Part shown: positions 49,556 through 59,725 of the stretch, in pieces | Position numbering within the stretch: position 1 is the stretch's first letter | Layout: every line of letters begins with the position of its first letter | Position numbers and translations under genes: made by a program | Notes under the pieces: generated by a model | Told to the model about the DNA's origin: nothing | The model's input: the letters and a program-made list of their open reading frames with translations, nothing else | The model's database searches: none | From: Achromobacter spanius | GTDB taxonomy: Bacteria > Pseudomonadota > Gammaproteobacteria > Burkholderiales > Burkholderiaceae_B | DNA: 64,000 nucleotides | Assembly: GCF_003994415.1 (NCBI RefSeq) | Contig: NZ_CP034689.1 | Coordinates: 3,100,001 to 3,164,000, forward strand | Direction of reading: 5' to 3'

Positions 49556-50686
49556 TCAGTAGAATTGCCCCCGCATGGATGCGGGGTGGCCGGGCAGGGG
49601 GATACACGTACCGGTATCGGTCAGGCCGTTGTCTCCCACGGCCAGCACCTGCAGGGTTGCGTCCAGAAAATTGCCGACATACAGGTAGCTGCTGTCGGGG
49701 CTGAAGGCGATGCCTTCGGGTAAGGCTCCCACCTCGATGGCGCCCGCGCGCGTCACGCGCAAGCCGTTAATGCGCAGCAGCACGATCTGGCCACGCGGGT
49801 GGTGAAACCATTCAGATGACGGGTTGTTCGAGCCCTGCACGATGGCGACTGCGGCATGGCGGCCATCGGGGCTGATGGCGATGCCCTCGGGGCCGTCTTC
49901 CACCATCAAGCGGTCGATGACGCGCGGCGGCGCGCTTTGAAGATCCACCACGCTGATGGAATCCGCATGGCCGTCGGAGGCCGTCGGGCTGCCCATGTCC
50001 ACGACCAAGGCCAGCGCGCCGTCGGGCGACACCACCAGGTTGAAGGGCACGAGGCCCGTGGTCAGGTCTTCGGCGGGGTCATGCGTGACGCGCGGCACGG
50101 GCCCGGTGTCGTCGATGTGCAGCACGGCCAGCCGGTGCGTGTCGGTCTTGACGGCGAAGGCGCGGCGGCCATCGGCCGAGAACGACACGGCGACAACGGG
50201 CGTGCCCAGGTCGACTTCAGCGACAACGTTGACGTGGGCATCGTTGATGCTCAGCACCGATACCGACTTCCCCGCCTTGTTCGCCACCAGCGCCATCGTG
50301 CCGGCGCGGTTGATCGACAAGCCGGACGGTTGCAGGCCCACTTGCAGGGTTTGCACGATGGCCGGCGGCGTGGCGGCCAGGTCCACCACGTAAAGATCGC
50401 GGCCCGGCGTGGGCTGCCAGCCCTGGCCATCGGCGCGCGCGGGCCATGCCATGGAATCGGCGATCAGGGCCAGCCGCTGGTCGGGCGTCACGGCCAGATT
50501 GACGGGCGGGCCGAACAGCGAATTGGGCAGGGGCAGCGTTGCGACATGCACCGGCGCGGCCGGGTTGGCGGCGGCGTCGAAAATGCTGAGCGTGTCGCGG
50601 CCGGGCGCCAGGAAGCGAATCTGGCCGTCGTCCCAGGTGACTTTTTCGTCGTTGCCGACCAGCAGGTAATGCGGCGCGGCGCTCAT
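49556..50686 (-). CDS. YncE-like seven-bladed beta-propeller protein
   Basis: 376 residues without a signal peptide. Repeated blades carry motifs such as DLYVVDLAATPPAIVQTLQVGLQPSGLSINRAGTMALVANKAGKSVSVLSI, PFNLVVSPDGALALVVDMG and GPEGIAISPDGRHAAVAIV. The ISPDG/VSPDG repeats are typical of YncE/lactonase-type propellers. It is embedded between the ATP-binding genes and the TRAP genes and overlaps the upstream ATPase gene by four bases. It may be a lactonase or a binding protein. There is no evidence for a specific reaction. Confidence 0.82.
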   Translation of the reverse strand: MSAAPHYLLVGNDEKVTWDDGQIRFLAPGRDTLSIFDAAANPAAPVHVATLPLPNSLFGPPVNLAVTPDQRLALIADSMAWPARADGQGWQPTPGRDLYVVDLAATPPAIVQTLQVGLQPSGLSINRAGTMALVANKAGKSVSVLSINDAHVNVVAEVDLGTPVVAVSFSADGRRAFAVKTDTHRLAVLHIDDTGPVPRVTHDPAEDLTTGLVPFNLVVSPDGALALVVDMGSPTASDGHADSISVVDLQSAPPRVIDRLMVEDGPEGIAISPDGRHAAVAIVQGSNNPSSEWFHHPRGQIVLLRINGLRVTRAGAIEVGALPEGIAFSPDSSYLYVGNFLDATLQVLAVGDNGLTDTGTCIPLPGHPASMRGQFY

Positions 50687-51548
50687 GCGGCAAGCTCCTG
50701 CGCGTCGGGCACAGCCAGCGTCGCGCCGATCAATTGCCGGGTGTAGGGATGCTGGGGCGAAAAGTACACCTGATCGGCCGTGCCGCGTTCGACGATGCGG
50801 CCGCCTTGCAGCACCACGATGTCATCGGCAATGTGCTGCACCACCGCCAGGTTATGGCTGATGAACAGATAGCCCAGGCCACGGTCGCGCTGCAATTGCA
50901 TCAGCAGGTTCAAGATTTGCGCCTGCACCGATACGTCCAGCGCGGACGTGGGTTCGTCGCAGATCAGCAGTTGCGGCTCCAGCATCAGGGCGCGCGCAAT
51001 CGCCACGCGCTGGCGTTGGCCGCCGGACAGTTCGCGCGGATATCGCGCGGCAAAGGCGGGCACCAGACCCACGGCGTCCATCATGCGGCGCACCGATGCC
51101 GCCTGAGACGCCGCATTGCCGATGCCATGCACGCGCAGCGGCGCGGTCAGGATTTCATTGATGGTGCGGCGCGGGTTCAGCGACGAATACGGGTCCTGAA
51201 ACACCATCTGGATGCGGCGGGCGCGGGCGCGCGCCGGCATCGCGGCCAGCGGCTGGCCGTCCAGCAGCGCCTGGCCCTGGGTGGGCGCCAACAGGCCCAG
51301 CATGAGCTTGGCGATGGTGGACTTGCCGCTGCCGGATGCCCCGACTAGGCCGATGGTCTGGCCGGCGGGTACGTGCAGGTCGATGTCATGCAGGATGCGC
51401 GGCGCGGGGCGGCGCGAGAACAGGCCGGCGCGGCCGTATTGGAAGGACAGCGCGTTCAGGCGGATGCTGGCGGGCGAGGGCGCGGGGTGCGCGGCCGCAA
51501 CCGCCTTGGAATTCTTGCTGGGATGCATGTTGGCGTTCAGCTTGTCGT

Positions 51549-51552
<4 letters not shown>
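50683..51552 (-). CDS. Peptide-type ABC transporter ATP-binding protein (DppF/OppF-like)
   Basis: 289 residues. Walker A GASGSGKST, Q-loop MVFQDPYSSLNPRRT, signature LSGGQRQRVAIARAL, Walker B LLICDEPTSALD and switch His ISHNLAVV are all intact, and the tail has the DppF-type HPYTRQLI. The ATG at 51552 overlaps the stop of the first ATPase (ATGA); the open frame reaches further upstream without family sequence. It powers the dipeptide-type permease encoded just upstream. Confidence 0.92.
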
Positions 51553-52559
<1,007 letters not shown>

Positions 52560-52563
52560 GGCG

Positions 52564-53433
52564 TCAACCTTTCTTCATCTGGATGGCGCGCAGCGTTTCG
52601 CCCGCCCGGTTCACACACAGCACCAGCACGAACAGCACAATGCTGGGGATGACCACCAGCGAGGGCTGGAACAGCATGTTTTCCTTGCCCTCGGCAATCA
52701 TCAGGCCCAGCGACGGCATCGGCGCCGGCACGCCCAGGCCCAGGAACGACAGCGAGGCTTCCAGCGTGATGGCCATGGCCGCATCCACGGTGCCGATGAT
52801 GAGCAGGTTGCCCACCAGGTTCGGCAGGATGTCGCGCCAGATGATTTGCAGATGCGTGCAGCCTTGCAAGCGCGAGGCCGTGACGAATTCCGCGTTGCGC
52901 AGCCCGGCGGCCATGGTGCGCGCAACCAGCGCGTAGCGTTCCCACAGCAGCAGGCCCAGCACCAGCACCACCACGGTCAGCGACGCGCCCACCACCGACA
53001 CCACGGCCAGCGCCACCAGAATGATGGGCAAGGCCAGGCGCGCGGTGATCAGGAAGGACACGGCGCGGTCCACCGTGCCGCCGAAGTAGCCGGCGACGAC
53101 ACCCAGCGTGGTGCCGATCAAGCCGCCCATCAGCGCAACGGACAGGCCGATCAAGGCCGACACGCGCACGCCATACAGCGCGCGCGCCAGCACGTCGCGG
53201 CCCAACTGGTCGGTGCCCAGGATGTGGTTCCAGTCACCACCTTCGGCCCACACCGGCTCTTGCAGCCGGGCAAGCAGGTCTTGCGTATACGGGTCGTGCG
53301 GAATCAGCCAGGGGCCGATCAAGCCGGCCAGCACCACCAGGGCCAGCACGATAAGGCCCACACGTTGGCCGGCGCGCGCCAGGCGGTCGCCGCGCGGCGC
53401 GACGGGCAGGGGGGAGGGGATAGCGGTATTCAT
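52564..53433 (-). CDS. Peptide-type ABC transporter permease (DppC-like)
   Basis: 289 residues. The N-terminal helix VGLIVLALVVLAGLIGPWLIPHDP and GTDQLGRDVLARALYGVRVSALIGLSVALMGGLIGTTLGVVAGYFGG are DppC hallmarks, and the EAA loop EFVTASRLQGCTHLQIIWRDILPN contacts the ATPases. The ATG at 53433 overlaps the DppB stop codon. Confidence 0.92.
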   Translation of the reverse strand: MNTAIPSPLPVAPRGDRLARAGQRVGLIVLALVVLAGLIGPWLIPHDPYTQDLLARLQEPVWAEGGDWNHILGTDQLGRDVLARALYGVRVSALIGLSVALMGGLIGTTLGVVAGYFGGTVDRAVSFLITARLALPIILVALAVVSVVGASLTVVVLVLGLLLWERYALVARTMAAGLRNAEFVTASRLQGCTHLQIIWRDILPNLVGNLLIIGTVDAAMAITLEASLSFLGLGVPAPMPSLGLMIAEGKENMLFQPSLVVIPSIVLFVLVLCVNRAGETLRAIQMKKG

Positions 53434-54347
53434 GAGGCGGCTCGCACGCGGGGGTCCAGCCAACCGTTGATCAGGTCGGCGACGAGAGTCAGGACGATGT
53501 AGATCAGCGCAAAGATCAGGATCAGCGCCTGCATCGTGGGAAAGTCGCCGCGTAGGATCGAGGTCCAGGCGAGCAGGCCCGCGCCGTTGATGGCGAAGAC
53601 GGTTTCAATGACGACGGAGCCCGCCAGCAAGGTGCCCATCTGCGCGGCCGCCAGCGACACGAGCGGGCGCAGCGCATTGCGCAGCGCGTACTTCAGCACC
53701 ACGCTGGGGCCGCCCAGACCCATGGCGCGGGCCGTGCGGATGTAGTCGGTGGCCAGCACGGTTTCCATCTCGGATTTCATCAGGCGCAGCATGGCGGGCA
53801 TGGCGAAGAGCCCCAGCGCCACCACCGGCATTACGTAGTGCTTCCAGGTGTCAAAGCCCGAGGCGGGCAGCCATTGGTTGCGCACGCTGAACACGATGAT
53901 CAACAGGAAGGCCAGGCAGAACGGCGGCATGGCTTGCGCGCAGGCCGACAGCAGCATGGTGGCGCGGTCGGCCAGCGAACCCTTGCGCATGCCGGCCAGC
54001 ACGCCCAGCGGAATGGCAAGCAGCAGCGCGAAGGCCATGGCGGCCAGGCCCAGCTTGGCGGTGGCGGGAAAATGCTGGCTGAGCAGTTCGGCCACGGGGC
54101 GGCTGAAGTACAGGCTGTCGCCGAAATCGCCGCGCACTACGCCTGTCAGCCAGCGGCCGTACTGCAGCAGGATGGGGTCGTCAAAGCCGTGCTGTACCGA
54201 CAGGCGGGCGGCATCCGCCGCGCTGCCTTCGCCGGCCAGACGGGCGGCCGGGTTGCCGGACGCAAACACCAGCGAAAAGCTGATCAGCGACACGAACACC
54301 ACCAGCAGGGCGGCCACCAGCAAACGGCGAAACAGGAATGCAATCAT
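53430..54347 (-). CDS. Peptide-type ABC transporter permease (DppB-like)
   Basis: 305 residues with six membrane helices. It shows the DppB features MIAFLFRRLLVAALLVVFVSLISFSLVF, QYGRWLTGVVRGDFGDSLYFSRPV and the EAA loop DYIRTARAMGLGGPSVVLKYALRNALRPLVSL. It forms the translocation pore with the DppC-like protein. Confidence 0.92.
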   Translation of the reverse strand: MIAFLFRRLLVAALLVVFVSLISFSLVFASGNPAARLAGEGSAADAARLSVQHGFDDPILLQYGRWLTGVVRGDFGDSLYFSRPVAELLSQHFPATAKLGLAAMAFALLLAIPLGVLAGMRKGSLADRATMLLSACAQAMPPFCLAFLLIIVFSVRNQWLPASGFDTWKHYVMPVVALGLFAMPAMLRLMKSEMETVLATDYIRTARAMGLGGPSVVLKYALRNALRPLVSLAAAQMGTLLAGSVVIETVFAINGAGLLAWTSILRGDFPTMQALILIFALIYIVLTLVADLINGWLDPRVRAAS

Positions 54348-54403
54348 GGGTCAACCTTTATGGGCTTGCGTCGGCGCGCGTCGACGTGCAGCGGCGCGCG
54401 CCG

Positions 54404-54438
54404 TTCCGGCCGGGGGCTTACACGCGCCCGGACCGGAA
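54404..54438 (-). terminator. Stem-loop between the binding protein and permease genes
   Basis: Strong imperfect inverted repeat TTCCGGCCGGGGGC (54404-54417) with GCCCGGACCGGAA (54426-54438), loop of about 8 bases, in the 136-bp gap after the solute-binding-protein gene. No T-tract. It probably stabilises the upstream message or attenuates transcription so that the binding protein is made in excess. Confidence 0.5.
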
Positions 54439-54483
54439 TGGCACAACGCTTGGAACAAGGCCTGGGCGCAAGCGCCGCAAGCT

Positions 54484-55989
54484 TTATTTCCAGGAGGCCT
54501 TGTAAAAGCGCGGGAACTCGTCGCCGTCCACCGAGAAATTCAGGCCCTTGGCCTGCACGGCGTTCAGCGAGTGGTTCCACAAGGGCACCCAGTACGCCTG
54601 GTCGGCCACGATCTTCAGCGCGGCCGCGTAGTTCTTGGCGCGCAGGTCGCGGTCGACGGACGTGTCGGCCGCTTCCAGAAGCTTGATGACTTCCGGGTTG
54701 CGCGCCTGGTCATCCGGGCCGCCCCGGAAGAAGTTGCTGGTGGACAGCGCCGCGTCGGCAATGCCGTAGGAACCCCAGTTGGACGCCAGCATGGCGGTCT
54801 TGCCTTCGCGCCAGCTGGTCATGGCGGTGCCGTACTGCTGCTCAACCAGGTTCACCTTGATGCCGGCCTGCGCCATCTGGGCGGCGGCGGCGTCCAGGAT
54901 GCTGCGCGGCGGCGCCGAGATCACCAGGTCCAGCGTGATGCCATTGGGGTAGCCGGCTTGCGCCAGCAGTTGCTTGGCGCGCGCCGGGTCGAATTTGTAG
55001 GACTGCACGTCGGTCGTGCAACCGAACTGCGCCGGGTTGCAGGCCGTGTTGATCACCTTGGACGCACCGCCCACTAGTGCTTTGCGGATGGCTTCGCGGT
55101 CGATGGCGTGGTTGATGGCCTGGCGCACTTCCTGCTTGGCCAGCGGCGACTTGCCGTCGTCAAAACGCGGGTTCAGCGAGATATAGCTGATGCGCATGAT
55201 GCTGCTGCTTTTCACCGTGACCGACGGCGTTTTCTCCATGCGCTTGGCCACATCGGGCGGCACGCGCCAGATCCAGTCCAGGCCGCCGGACAGCAGCTCG
55301 GCGTATTGGGTGTTGGCATCAGGCAGCACGCGCACCACCAGCTTTTGCACGGCGGGCTTGGGGCCGAAGTAATCGTCAAAGCGTTCGTACACATAGCGGC
55401 TGCCGGGCTGGCTGTCGGTCAGGCGATACGGGCCCGTGCCGATGGGCTTGGCGCCCATGTCCGACTGATTCGCCTCGTAATACTTGCGCGGATAGATCGG
55501 CAGGTTTTCCGACAACATTTCCAGCGCCAGCGGGTAGGGCGTCTTCATCTTGATGCGCACGGTGTCGTCACCGACTTTTTCCGCTTTCGCAATCCAGGCC
55601 ACCTGGTTCTGGAAGCGTGCCTTGAAGGCGTCGGACGACACCAGGTTCAGCGTGTAGAGCACGTCGTCGATGGTCAACAACGACCCGTCGTGGAACTTCA
55701 CGTCGCGGCGGATGGGAAGTTCGATGGTGGTGTCGTCCACGAACTTGTAGCCCGTGGCGATGGCCGGGCCGAACTCGCCCGTGTCCTGGTTCTTTTGCAG
55801 CAAGCCCGAGAAGACCATGCGCGCCAGCGCCAGGCCGGGACGGTCCGATTCCTTGTAGGCGTCCAGAGTGGCGGGCGCGGCGTCGAATGCAATGTTGAGG
55901 GAATTGTCGGCCTTGTTGGCCTGGGCGGCGTGGGCGCCCAGCGCCAGTAGCGCCGCGCTCACGAACTTCACGGTACGGGTTAGCTGCAT
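54484..55989 (-). CDS. Family 5 extracellular solute-binding protein (dipeptide/oligopeptide/nickel type)
   Basis: 501 residues from the ATG at 55989, with AAGGTGA upstream. The signal peptide (MQLTRTVKFVSAALLALGAHAAQA) is followed by the SBP_bac_5 pattern: LNIAFDAAPATLDAYKESDRPGLALARMVFSGLLQ, YKFVDDTTIELPIRRDVKFHDGSLLTIDDVLYTL, GTGPYRLTDSQPGSRYVYERFDDYFGPKP, and VRQAINHAIDREAIRKAL. Such proteins bind peptides or other small nitrogen compounds in the periplasm and deliver them to DppBC-like permeases encoded downstream. Confidence 0.92.
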   Translation of the reverse strand: MQLTRTVKFVSAALLALGAHAAQANKADNSLNIAFDAAPATLDAYKESDRPGLALARMVFSGLLQKNQDTGEFGPAIATGYKFVDDTTIELPIRRDVKFHDGSLLTIDDVLYTLNLVSSDAFKARFQNQVAWIAKAEKVGDDTVRIKMKTPYPLALEMLSENLPIYPRKYYEANQSDMGAKPIGTGPYRLTDSQPGSRYVYERFDDYFGPKPAVQKLVVRVLPDANTQYAELLSGGLDWIWRVPPDVAKRMEKTPSVTVKSSSIMRISYISLNPRFDDGKSPLAKQEVRQAINHAIDREAIRKALVGGASKVINTACNPAQFGCTTDVQSYKFDPARAKQLLAQAGYPNGITLDLVISAPPRSILDAAAAQMAQAGIKVNLVEQQYGTAMTSWREGKTAMLASNWGSYGIADAALSTSNFFRGGPDDQARNPEVIKLLEAADTSVDRDLRAKNYAAALKIVADQAYWVPLWNHSLNAVQAKGLNFSVDGDEFPRFYKASWK

Positions 55990-56154
55990 GTTTTCACCTT
56001 GATATGTTTTATGTGTGGGGCCTACGGGGTGCTGTGCTGCGGTCTTGCGGTGCTGCGTTGGTTGCGCTTTTTTCCTATCGACAGGCAAGCCGCTCCCCTT
56101 GCCGCGGGCAGCGCATATTGCGCCGGCGGTGCATGCACGGTCGGTCAGGGAAGG

Positions 56155-56174
56155 GGCCTGATGCGTTTCAGGCC
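56155..56174. promoter_or_regulatory. Small inverted repeat between gntR and the binding protein gene
   Basis: GGCCTGA-TGCGTT-TCAGGCC, 24 bases after the regulator's stop codon and about 165 bp before the binding-protein start. It may be a 3' hairpin of the regulator transcript or an operator. No T-run follows. Confidence 0.35.
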
Positions 56175-56197
56175 TGGCGGATTAGAAGTTCGTCAAA

Positions 56198-56932
56198 TCA
56201 TCGGATCCCAACGTTGCCGAAGTCTTCCCGCAAGCGCGCCAGGATGCCGACCAGATGGTCGTGCATGGCGTGGCGCGCGCGGATGGGATCGCGGTCAACA
56301 ATGGCCGCGAGGATGCGTTCGTGTTCTTTCTGGGCTTCGATCCACACCTTGGTGGTCACGAAGTGTTCTTCCAGGCGATGGAACACCGGGCTCAAAGTGC
56401 TTAGGTGCCAGATGTGCGAAATGGCGGCGGCCAGGGCGGCGTTGCCGCAAGCGGCGCCGATGGCGCTGTGAAAGGCGCGGTCATGCACGCTGGGCGATTC
56501 GGTCAGCGACATGCCGTCGTGCGCGGCGCGGATGGCGGCAATTTGCGCGGGCGAGGCCTTTTGCGCGGCCAAGGCGGCGCATTCCGGTTCGATCAGCAAG
56601 CGCGTTTCCAAGAGGTCGAAGGGGCCGATGTCGGTGGCTTCGACGCTGTCGGCGGCGGCGGCGGCCGGCGCCGCGTCTTGATACTGGCCGTCTTCACGCG
56701 GCTGGCACACAAACACGCCCGTGCCCACGCGCACATCCACATAGCCCTCGATTTCCAGGGCGATCAAGGCTTCCCGTACCGACGCCCGGCTGACTTGCAA
56801 TTGCTCGGCCAGCTCGCGCTCGGCGGGCAGGCGGCCCCCAGCGGGAAAGTCGCCCGCCTTGATGCGCGCGGCGATCTGGTCGGCAATCATGCGGTAAAGG
56901 CGGGTTGAGGCTACGGCCTGTAGGGAAGTCAT
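56198..56932 (-). CDS. GntR-family regulator, FadR/FCD subfamily
   Basis: 244 residues. The winged helix-turn-helix spans about 10-75 (GGRLPAERELAEQLQVSRASVREALIALEIEGYVDVRVGTGVFV) and the all-helical FCD domain about 105-235 (FDLLETRLLIEPECAALAAQKAS, HDRAFHSAIGAACGNAALAAAI, EHERILAAIVDRDPIRARHAMHDHL), with His residues that bind metal in relatives. It heads the 14-gene colinear run and most likely represses it. A 9-bp-arm palindrome 105 bp upstream is the likely operator. Confidence 0.9.
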   Translation of the reverse strand: MTSLQAVASTRLYRMIADQIAARIKAGDFPAGGRLPAERELAEQLQVSRASVREALIALEIEGYVDVRVGTGVFVCQPREDGQYQDAAPAAAAADSVEATDIGPFDLLETRLLIEPECAALAAQKASPAQIAAIRAAHDGMSLTESPSVHDRAFHSAIGAACGNAALAAAISHIWHLSTLSPVFHRLEEHFVTTKVWIEAQKEHERILAAIVDRDPIRARHAMHDHLVGILARLREDFGNVGIR

Positions 56933-57036
56933 CGTGTGGCGGGTTGAAGTGTTCGGGACGCTGAGCGTAATAGGTTTGGGGCGGTGGTGTCTTGCGTGGG
57001 CGTAAGCGTTGCTGGATTTTGTTGAGATGCCTGATG

Positions 57037-57059
57037 GTCCAGTGGTCAGGCCACTGGAC
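57037..57059. promoter_or_regulatory. Candidate operator for the GntR regulator
   Basis: Perfect inverted repeat GTCCAGTGG-TCAGG-CCACTGGAC. The centre TGGTCAGGCCA fits the TGGT-N3-ACCA-like pattern of FadR/VanR-type sites with one mismatch. It lies upstream of the regulator and would allow autoregulation. Confidence 0.55.
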
Positions 57060-57219
57060 GAAATGTACCGGAGCGCGTGCGGCTTGTGAACGGGCTGGGC
57101 CGCCTAATTAACGGATTTCAGGGAAAACCACTAGCGCGGCCACACTATTCAAGTGTCCTTGAGCCTATCGCAATCAGACGACCGCATAAGCCGGGATGGC
57201 CGAGCATGGCGTCATGGCG

Positions 57220-58464
57220 TCACTCAATTCCAGATTCCGGCGGCGTCCAGGGCATTCCGTTTTCATCGGTGCTGAGAAAATCGTCCAGCGCCTTCTTGTC
57301 GGCAGCTGCCTTCTCCGGGTTGCCGACCTGATCGAACACCGATGGCGGTTTGGGCGCGACGGCTCGGTAACGCAGGCGTATTGACGCCAACATGGCGTCC
57401 CAGATCTTGCCGGCTTCCCTATCGGACAGGGCCGCGTTCACGCGGGGCGGCGCGGGTGGACGTTTCCAGGGGGGAATGGCGTGTTTGTCGGGGACGAAGC
57501 GGGGCAGGGACCAGCGGACGAGGTCCAGTTTGACTTCGTCGGGAACGGTCTGCATAAGCGCGCCGCCGCCACTCATGGTCAAGTGAATGGACGGCTGGGT
57601 AAATCCCGGCGTGTCCCGGTAGCTTTCCGCCAAAAAGAGGAAGGCATGATGGTCGGTGTCCGTGTATCCGAACGCAAACTGTTCCGCTTGCATGGCGGCA
57701 AGGGTCAGCTTTCCCGCGCGCAACCTGTTATGCCAGATACCGGATAGCTGTTTCTTGGCGCGTGCTTGAAGGCCGGTGGATGAGTCTGGCTGCAGGGCGG
57801 TAATTCGGGCTTCCAGTTCAATGTTGGAGCCGTCTACATAGAACTCCAGCATGCCGATTTCCTGATCGTGATGTTCGCGGATGATGACGGGACCGAGCCC
57901 AAAGCCTGGTCCGGCACTCTGCGGGTCGTCGATCTTCGAGATGGTCTTGGCCAGGGTTTGGATGCGGGCTTCGACTGGCGCGATGACGTTCTCGTACGAC
58001 TGAGCTTTGATCAGGACGTAAACGTCGTCGACAAGAAGATGCAGTTCATGGGTGTGATAGTTTTTCTGCTCTGGGTTGCGAAAAAAGCGCAGCAAGGTTT
58101 GTGTCGGATTCAGGCCTATCTGAGCGAGCAACATAGACCCACCTGAATCATGATCGACGTTTTTAATCTGCGACGATCTGTCGTTCACCGCGTCCGCAAA
58201 GCGTTCGGGGGAGACTTCCATCCCTAACACCCTGACTTCGACGGTTTTGAAATCGGTATCCAATCCGTAATACAACGTGACGTAGCTGCCTGTGCTGTAA
58301 AACCAGTTCGAAGGCAAATCAATCAAGTGTCGGCCGAATGCCCAGGTGCGGATGTCTGTGGTTGCGTTGGTCACGGGGGTGTCCTTGTGTTGTAAGCACA
58401 GGATGCTGCTGCCAACCACGACCGCAAGCGCAATTGCGGCTGCGTAAACGCGTGCCTTCATCAT
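57220..58464 (-). CDS. Tli4-like T6SS lipase immunity protein (second copy)
   Basis: 414 residues from the ATG at 58464 (AAGGAAG upstream). The N-terminal hydrophobic segment (MMKARVYAAAIALAVVVGSSIL) is a signal peptide or anchor that places the protein in the periplasm; SSILC is a poor lipobox. The N-terminal block FGRHLIDLPSNWFYSTGSYV is shared with the protein of the next gene upstream (FGRFLIDLPSN), and the C-terminal block ALSDREAGKIWDAMLASIRLR also has a counterpart there. The order suits Tli4 proteins, which neutralise Tle4-type lipases in the periplasm. It is 61 bases downstream of the first copy. Confidence 0.75.
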   Translation of the reverse strand: MMKARVYAAAIALAVVVGSSILCLQHKDTPVTNATTDIRTWAFGRHLIDLPSNWFYSTGSYVTLYYGLDTDFKTVEVRVLGMEVSPERFADAVNDRSSQIKNVDHDSGGSMLLAQIGLNPTQTLLRFFRNPEQKNYHTHELHLLVDDVYVLIKAQSYENVIAPVEARIQTLAKTISKIDDPQSAGPGFGLGPVIIREHHDQEIGMLEFYVDGSNIELEARITALQPDSSTGLQARAKKQLSGIWHNRLRAGKLTLAAMQAEQFAFGYTDTDHHAFLFLAESYRDTPGFTQPSIHLTMSGGGALMQTVPDEVKLDLVRWSLPRFVPDKHAIPPWKRPPAPPRVNAALSDREAGKIWDAMLASIRLRYRAVAPKPPSVFDQVGNPEKAAADKKALDDFLSTDENGMPWTPPESGIE

Positions 58465-58525
58465 GACTTCCTTGCCTGAGTAATGGGCACCGTGGTGTTC
58501 CCAAACATCTTGCATCGCATGCCAA

Positions 58526-59725
58526 TCAGAACGCCTTGATCAGCCGCCAAGACACGACCTGCCCTTTGACCCGAGGCAGAATCTGGCCGTGCATAAACGT
58601 CTGTTCGCCGCCGAACGCCGAATCGTCACATTTCCAAACGCCCGGCCACGGGCATGGGCTGTCTGAGGCTGCAGTCATCCCGCCACTGGCCGCGGGCCCT
58701 GCCGATGAAGCGCCCGCCGCGCCGGGTCGTAGGCGAATGGATTCCACAATGGCGTCCCACAGCGCTACCGCCTCGGCGTCCGATGCAAAAGCGGGTGGCG
58801 GTGGCTTGCCCTGGTCGTCGGGGTTGCGTTCAAGTACACCCAATTGAGCGGCCAGGTTTGGCTCGGTAATGGAGTCGTCCTTGCCTTGGGATTCCCAAGT
58901 AAAGGAGTACAGCCGCTGCCCATCCTGGCTGCCCGCGGTGGCGTATTCCTCGGCCTGGATCTGGCCGATATTGCGGACGCCCTTTTTCAATGTAGTAATG
59001 CCCGCAGCCAGTTTGGCGACGCCCATCAGGAAGCCGCCCATTCTTTCCAGCAAACGGTTTTCCTCAGCGCCGGTGCTGGAGCGAAAGAGAAACTGCGCGC
59101 CGGGGTGGTCGGGGAAGGTGACACCGATTCGGAAGCCCTCGACTTGGAAAGCACTGCCGGCGATGAAGCCGTCATTGATGCAGAAGCCCGGGTCGGTGGG
59201 GATTTCGAGCGGTTCGCGTGAGCGGAGGTTGCTGGTCCATGCAGTCGCTTGATTCAGCGCAAGCGATTCACGATCGTCGGAGACGCGTACTTGTAATCGG
59301 AAAACCGGTCCGGCGGGCTCTGCGATCGCGTATGTGTCAAGACGGAATAGTTTCGTACTGACTTCGGAATTCCAGGAGTAGATACCTTTTGCTTTCGGAC
59401 CAAATTCGATCCGACGCAAAAACAGGTTGCCATGGGACTTCAGATGGGGCTGAGCCTTAAGTTCGCGCTCCCGCGCATTCATGACACCCTCAAGCGCGGA
59501 CGCGGGCAATTGAAGTGACTCCATCCGAGCGCCCCATAATCTATAGCCTGGCCTGATAACCGCGTTCGAGGGAAGGTCGATCAGAAAGCGGCCAAAGCAG
59601 TGCGTGATCCAACCATCTTTATTCATGGAGTTACTCCGGGATTGGGTTGAGAAGGAGGAGCAACCGGAGAGCGCTACGGAAGCCGCCGTGCCAATTGCAA
59701 TCAATGGTCGAAGCACGTGAATCAT
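58526..59725 (-). CDS. Tli4-like T6SS immunity lipoprotein
   Basis: 399 residues. The signal peptide ends in a clear lipobox (VALSGC), so it is a lipoprotein facing the periplasm. It has the paired Tli4-like halves: CFGRFLIDLPSNAVIRPGYRLWGARMESL at the front, and a C-terminal half with EEYATAGSQDGQRLYSFTWESQGK and ASDAEAVALWDAIVESIRLRPG. GAGGGAAG precedes the ATG at 59725, which overlaps the stop of the lipase gene (ATGA). The tight coupling to the effector supports the immunity role. A short C-terminal extension (CPWPGVWKCDDSAFGG) follows. Confidence 0.8.
   Translation of the reverse strand: MIHVLRPLIAIGTAASVALSGCSSFSTQSRSNSMNKDGWITHCFGRFLIDLPSNAVIRPGYRLWGARMESLQLPASALEGVMNARERELKAQPHLKSHGNLFLRRIEFGPKAKGIYSWNSEVSTKLFRLDTYAIAEPAGPVFRLQVRVSDDRESLALNQATAWTSNLRSREPLEIPTDPGFCINDGFIAGSAFQVEGFRIGVTFPDHPGAQFLFRSSTGAEENRLLERMGGFLMGVAKLAAGITTLKKGVRNIGQIQAEEYATAGSQDGQRLYSFTWESQGKDDSITEPNLAAQLGVLERNPDDQGKPPPPAFASDAEAVALWDAIVESIRLRPGAAGASSAGPAASGGMTAASDSPCPWPGVWKCDDSAFGGEQTFMHGQILPRVKGQVVSWRLIKAF

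Noticed and set aside
57180..57220. tRNA-like stretch (GCCGGGATGGCCGAGC)
   Set aside because: The start resembles a tRNA D-arm, but no anticodon stem, T-loop or acceptor stem can be formed.
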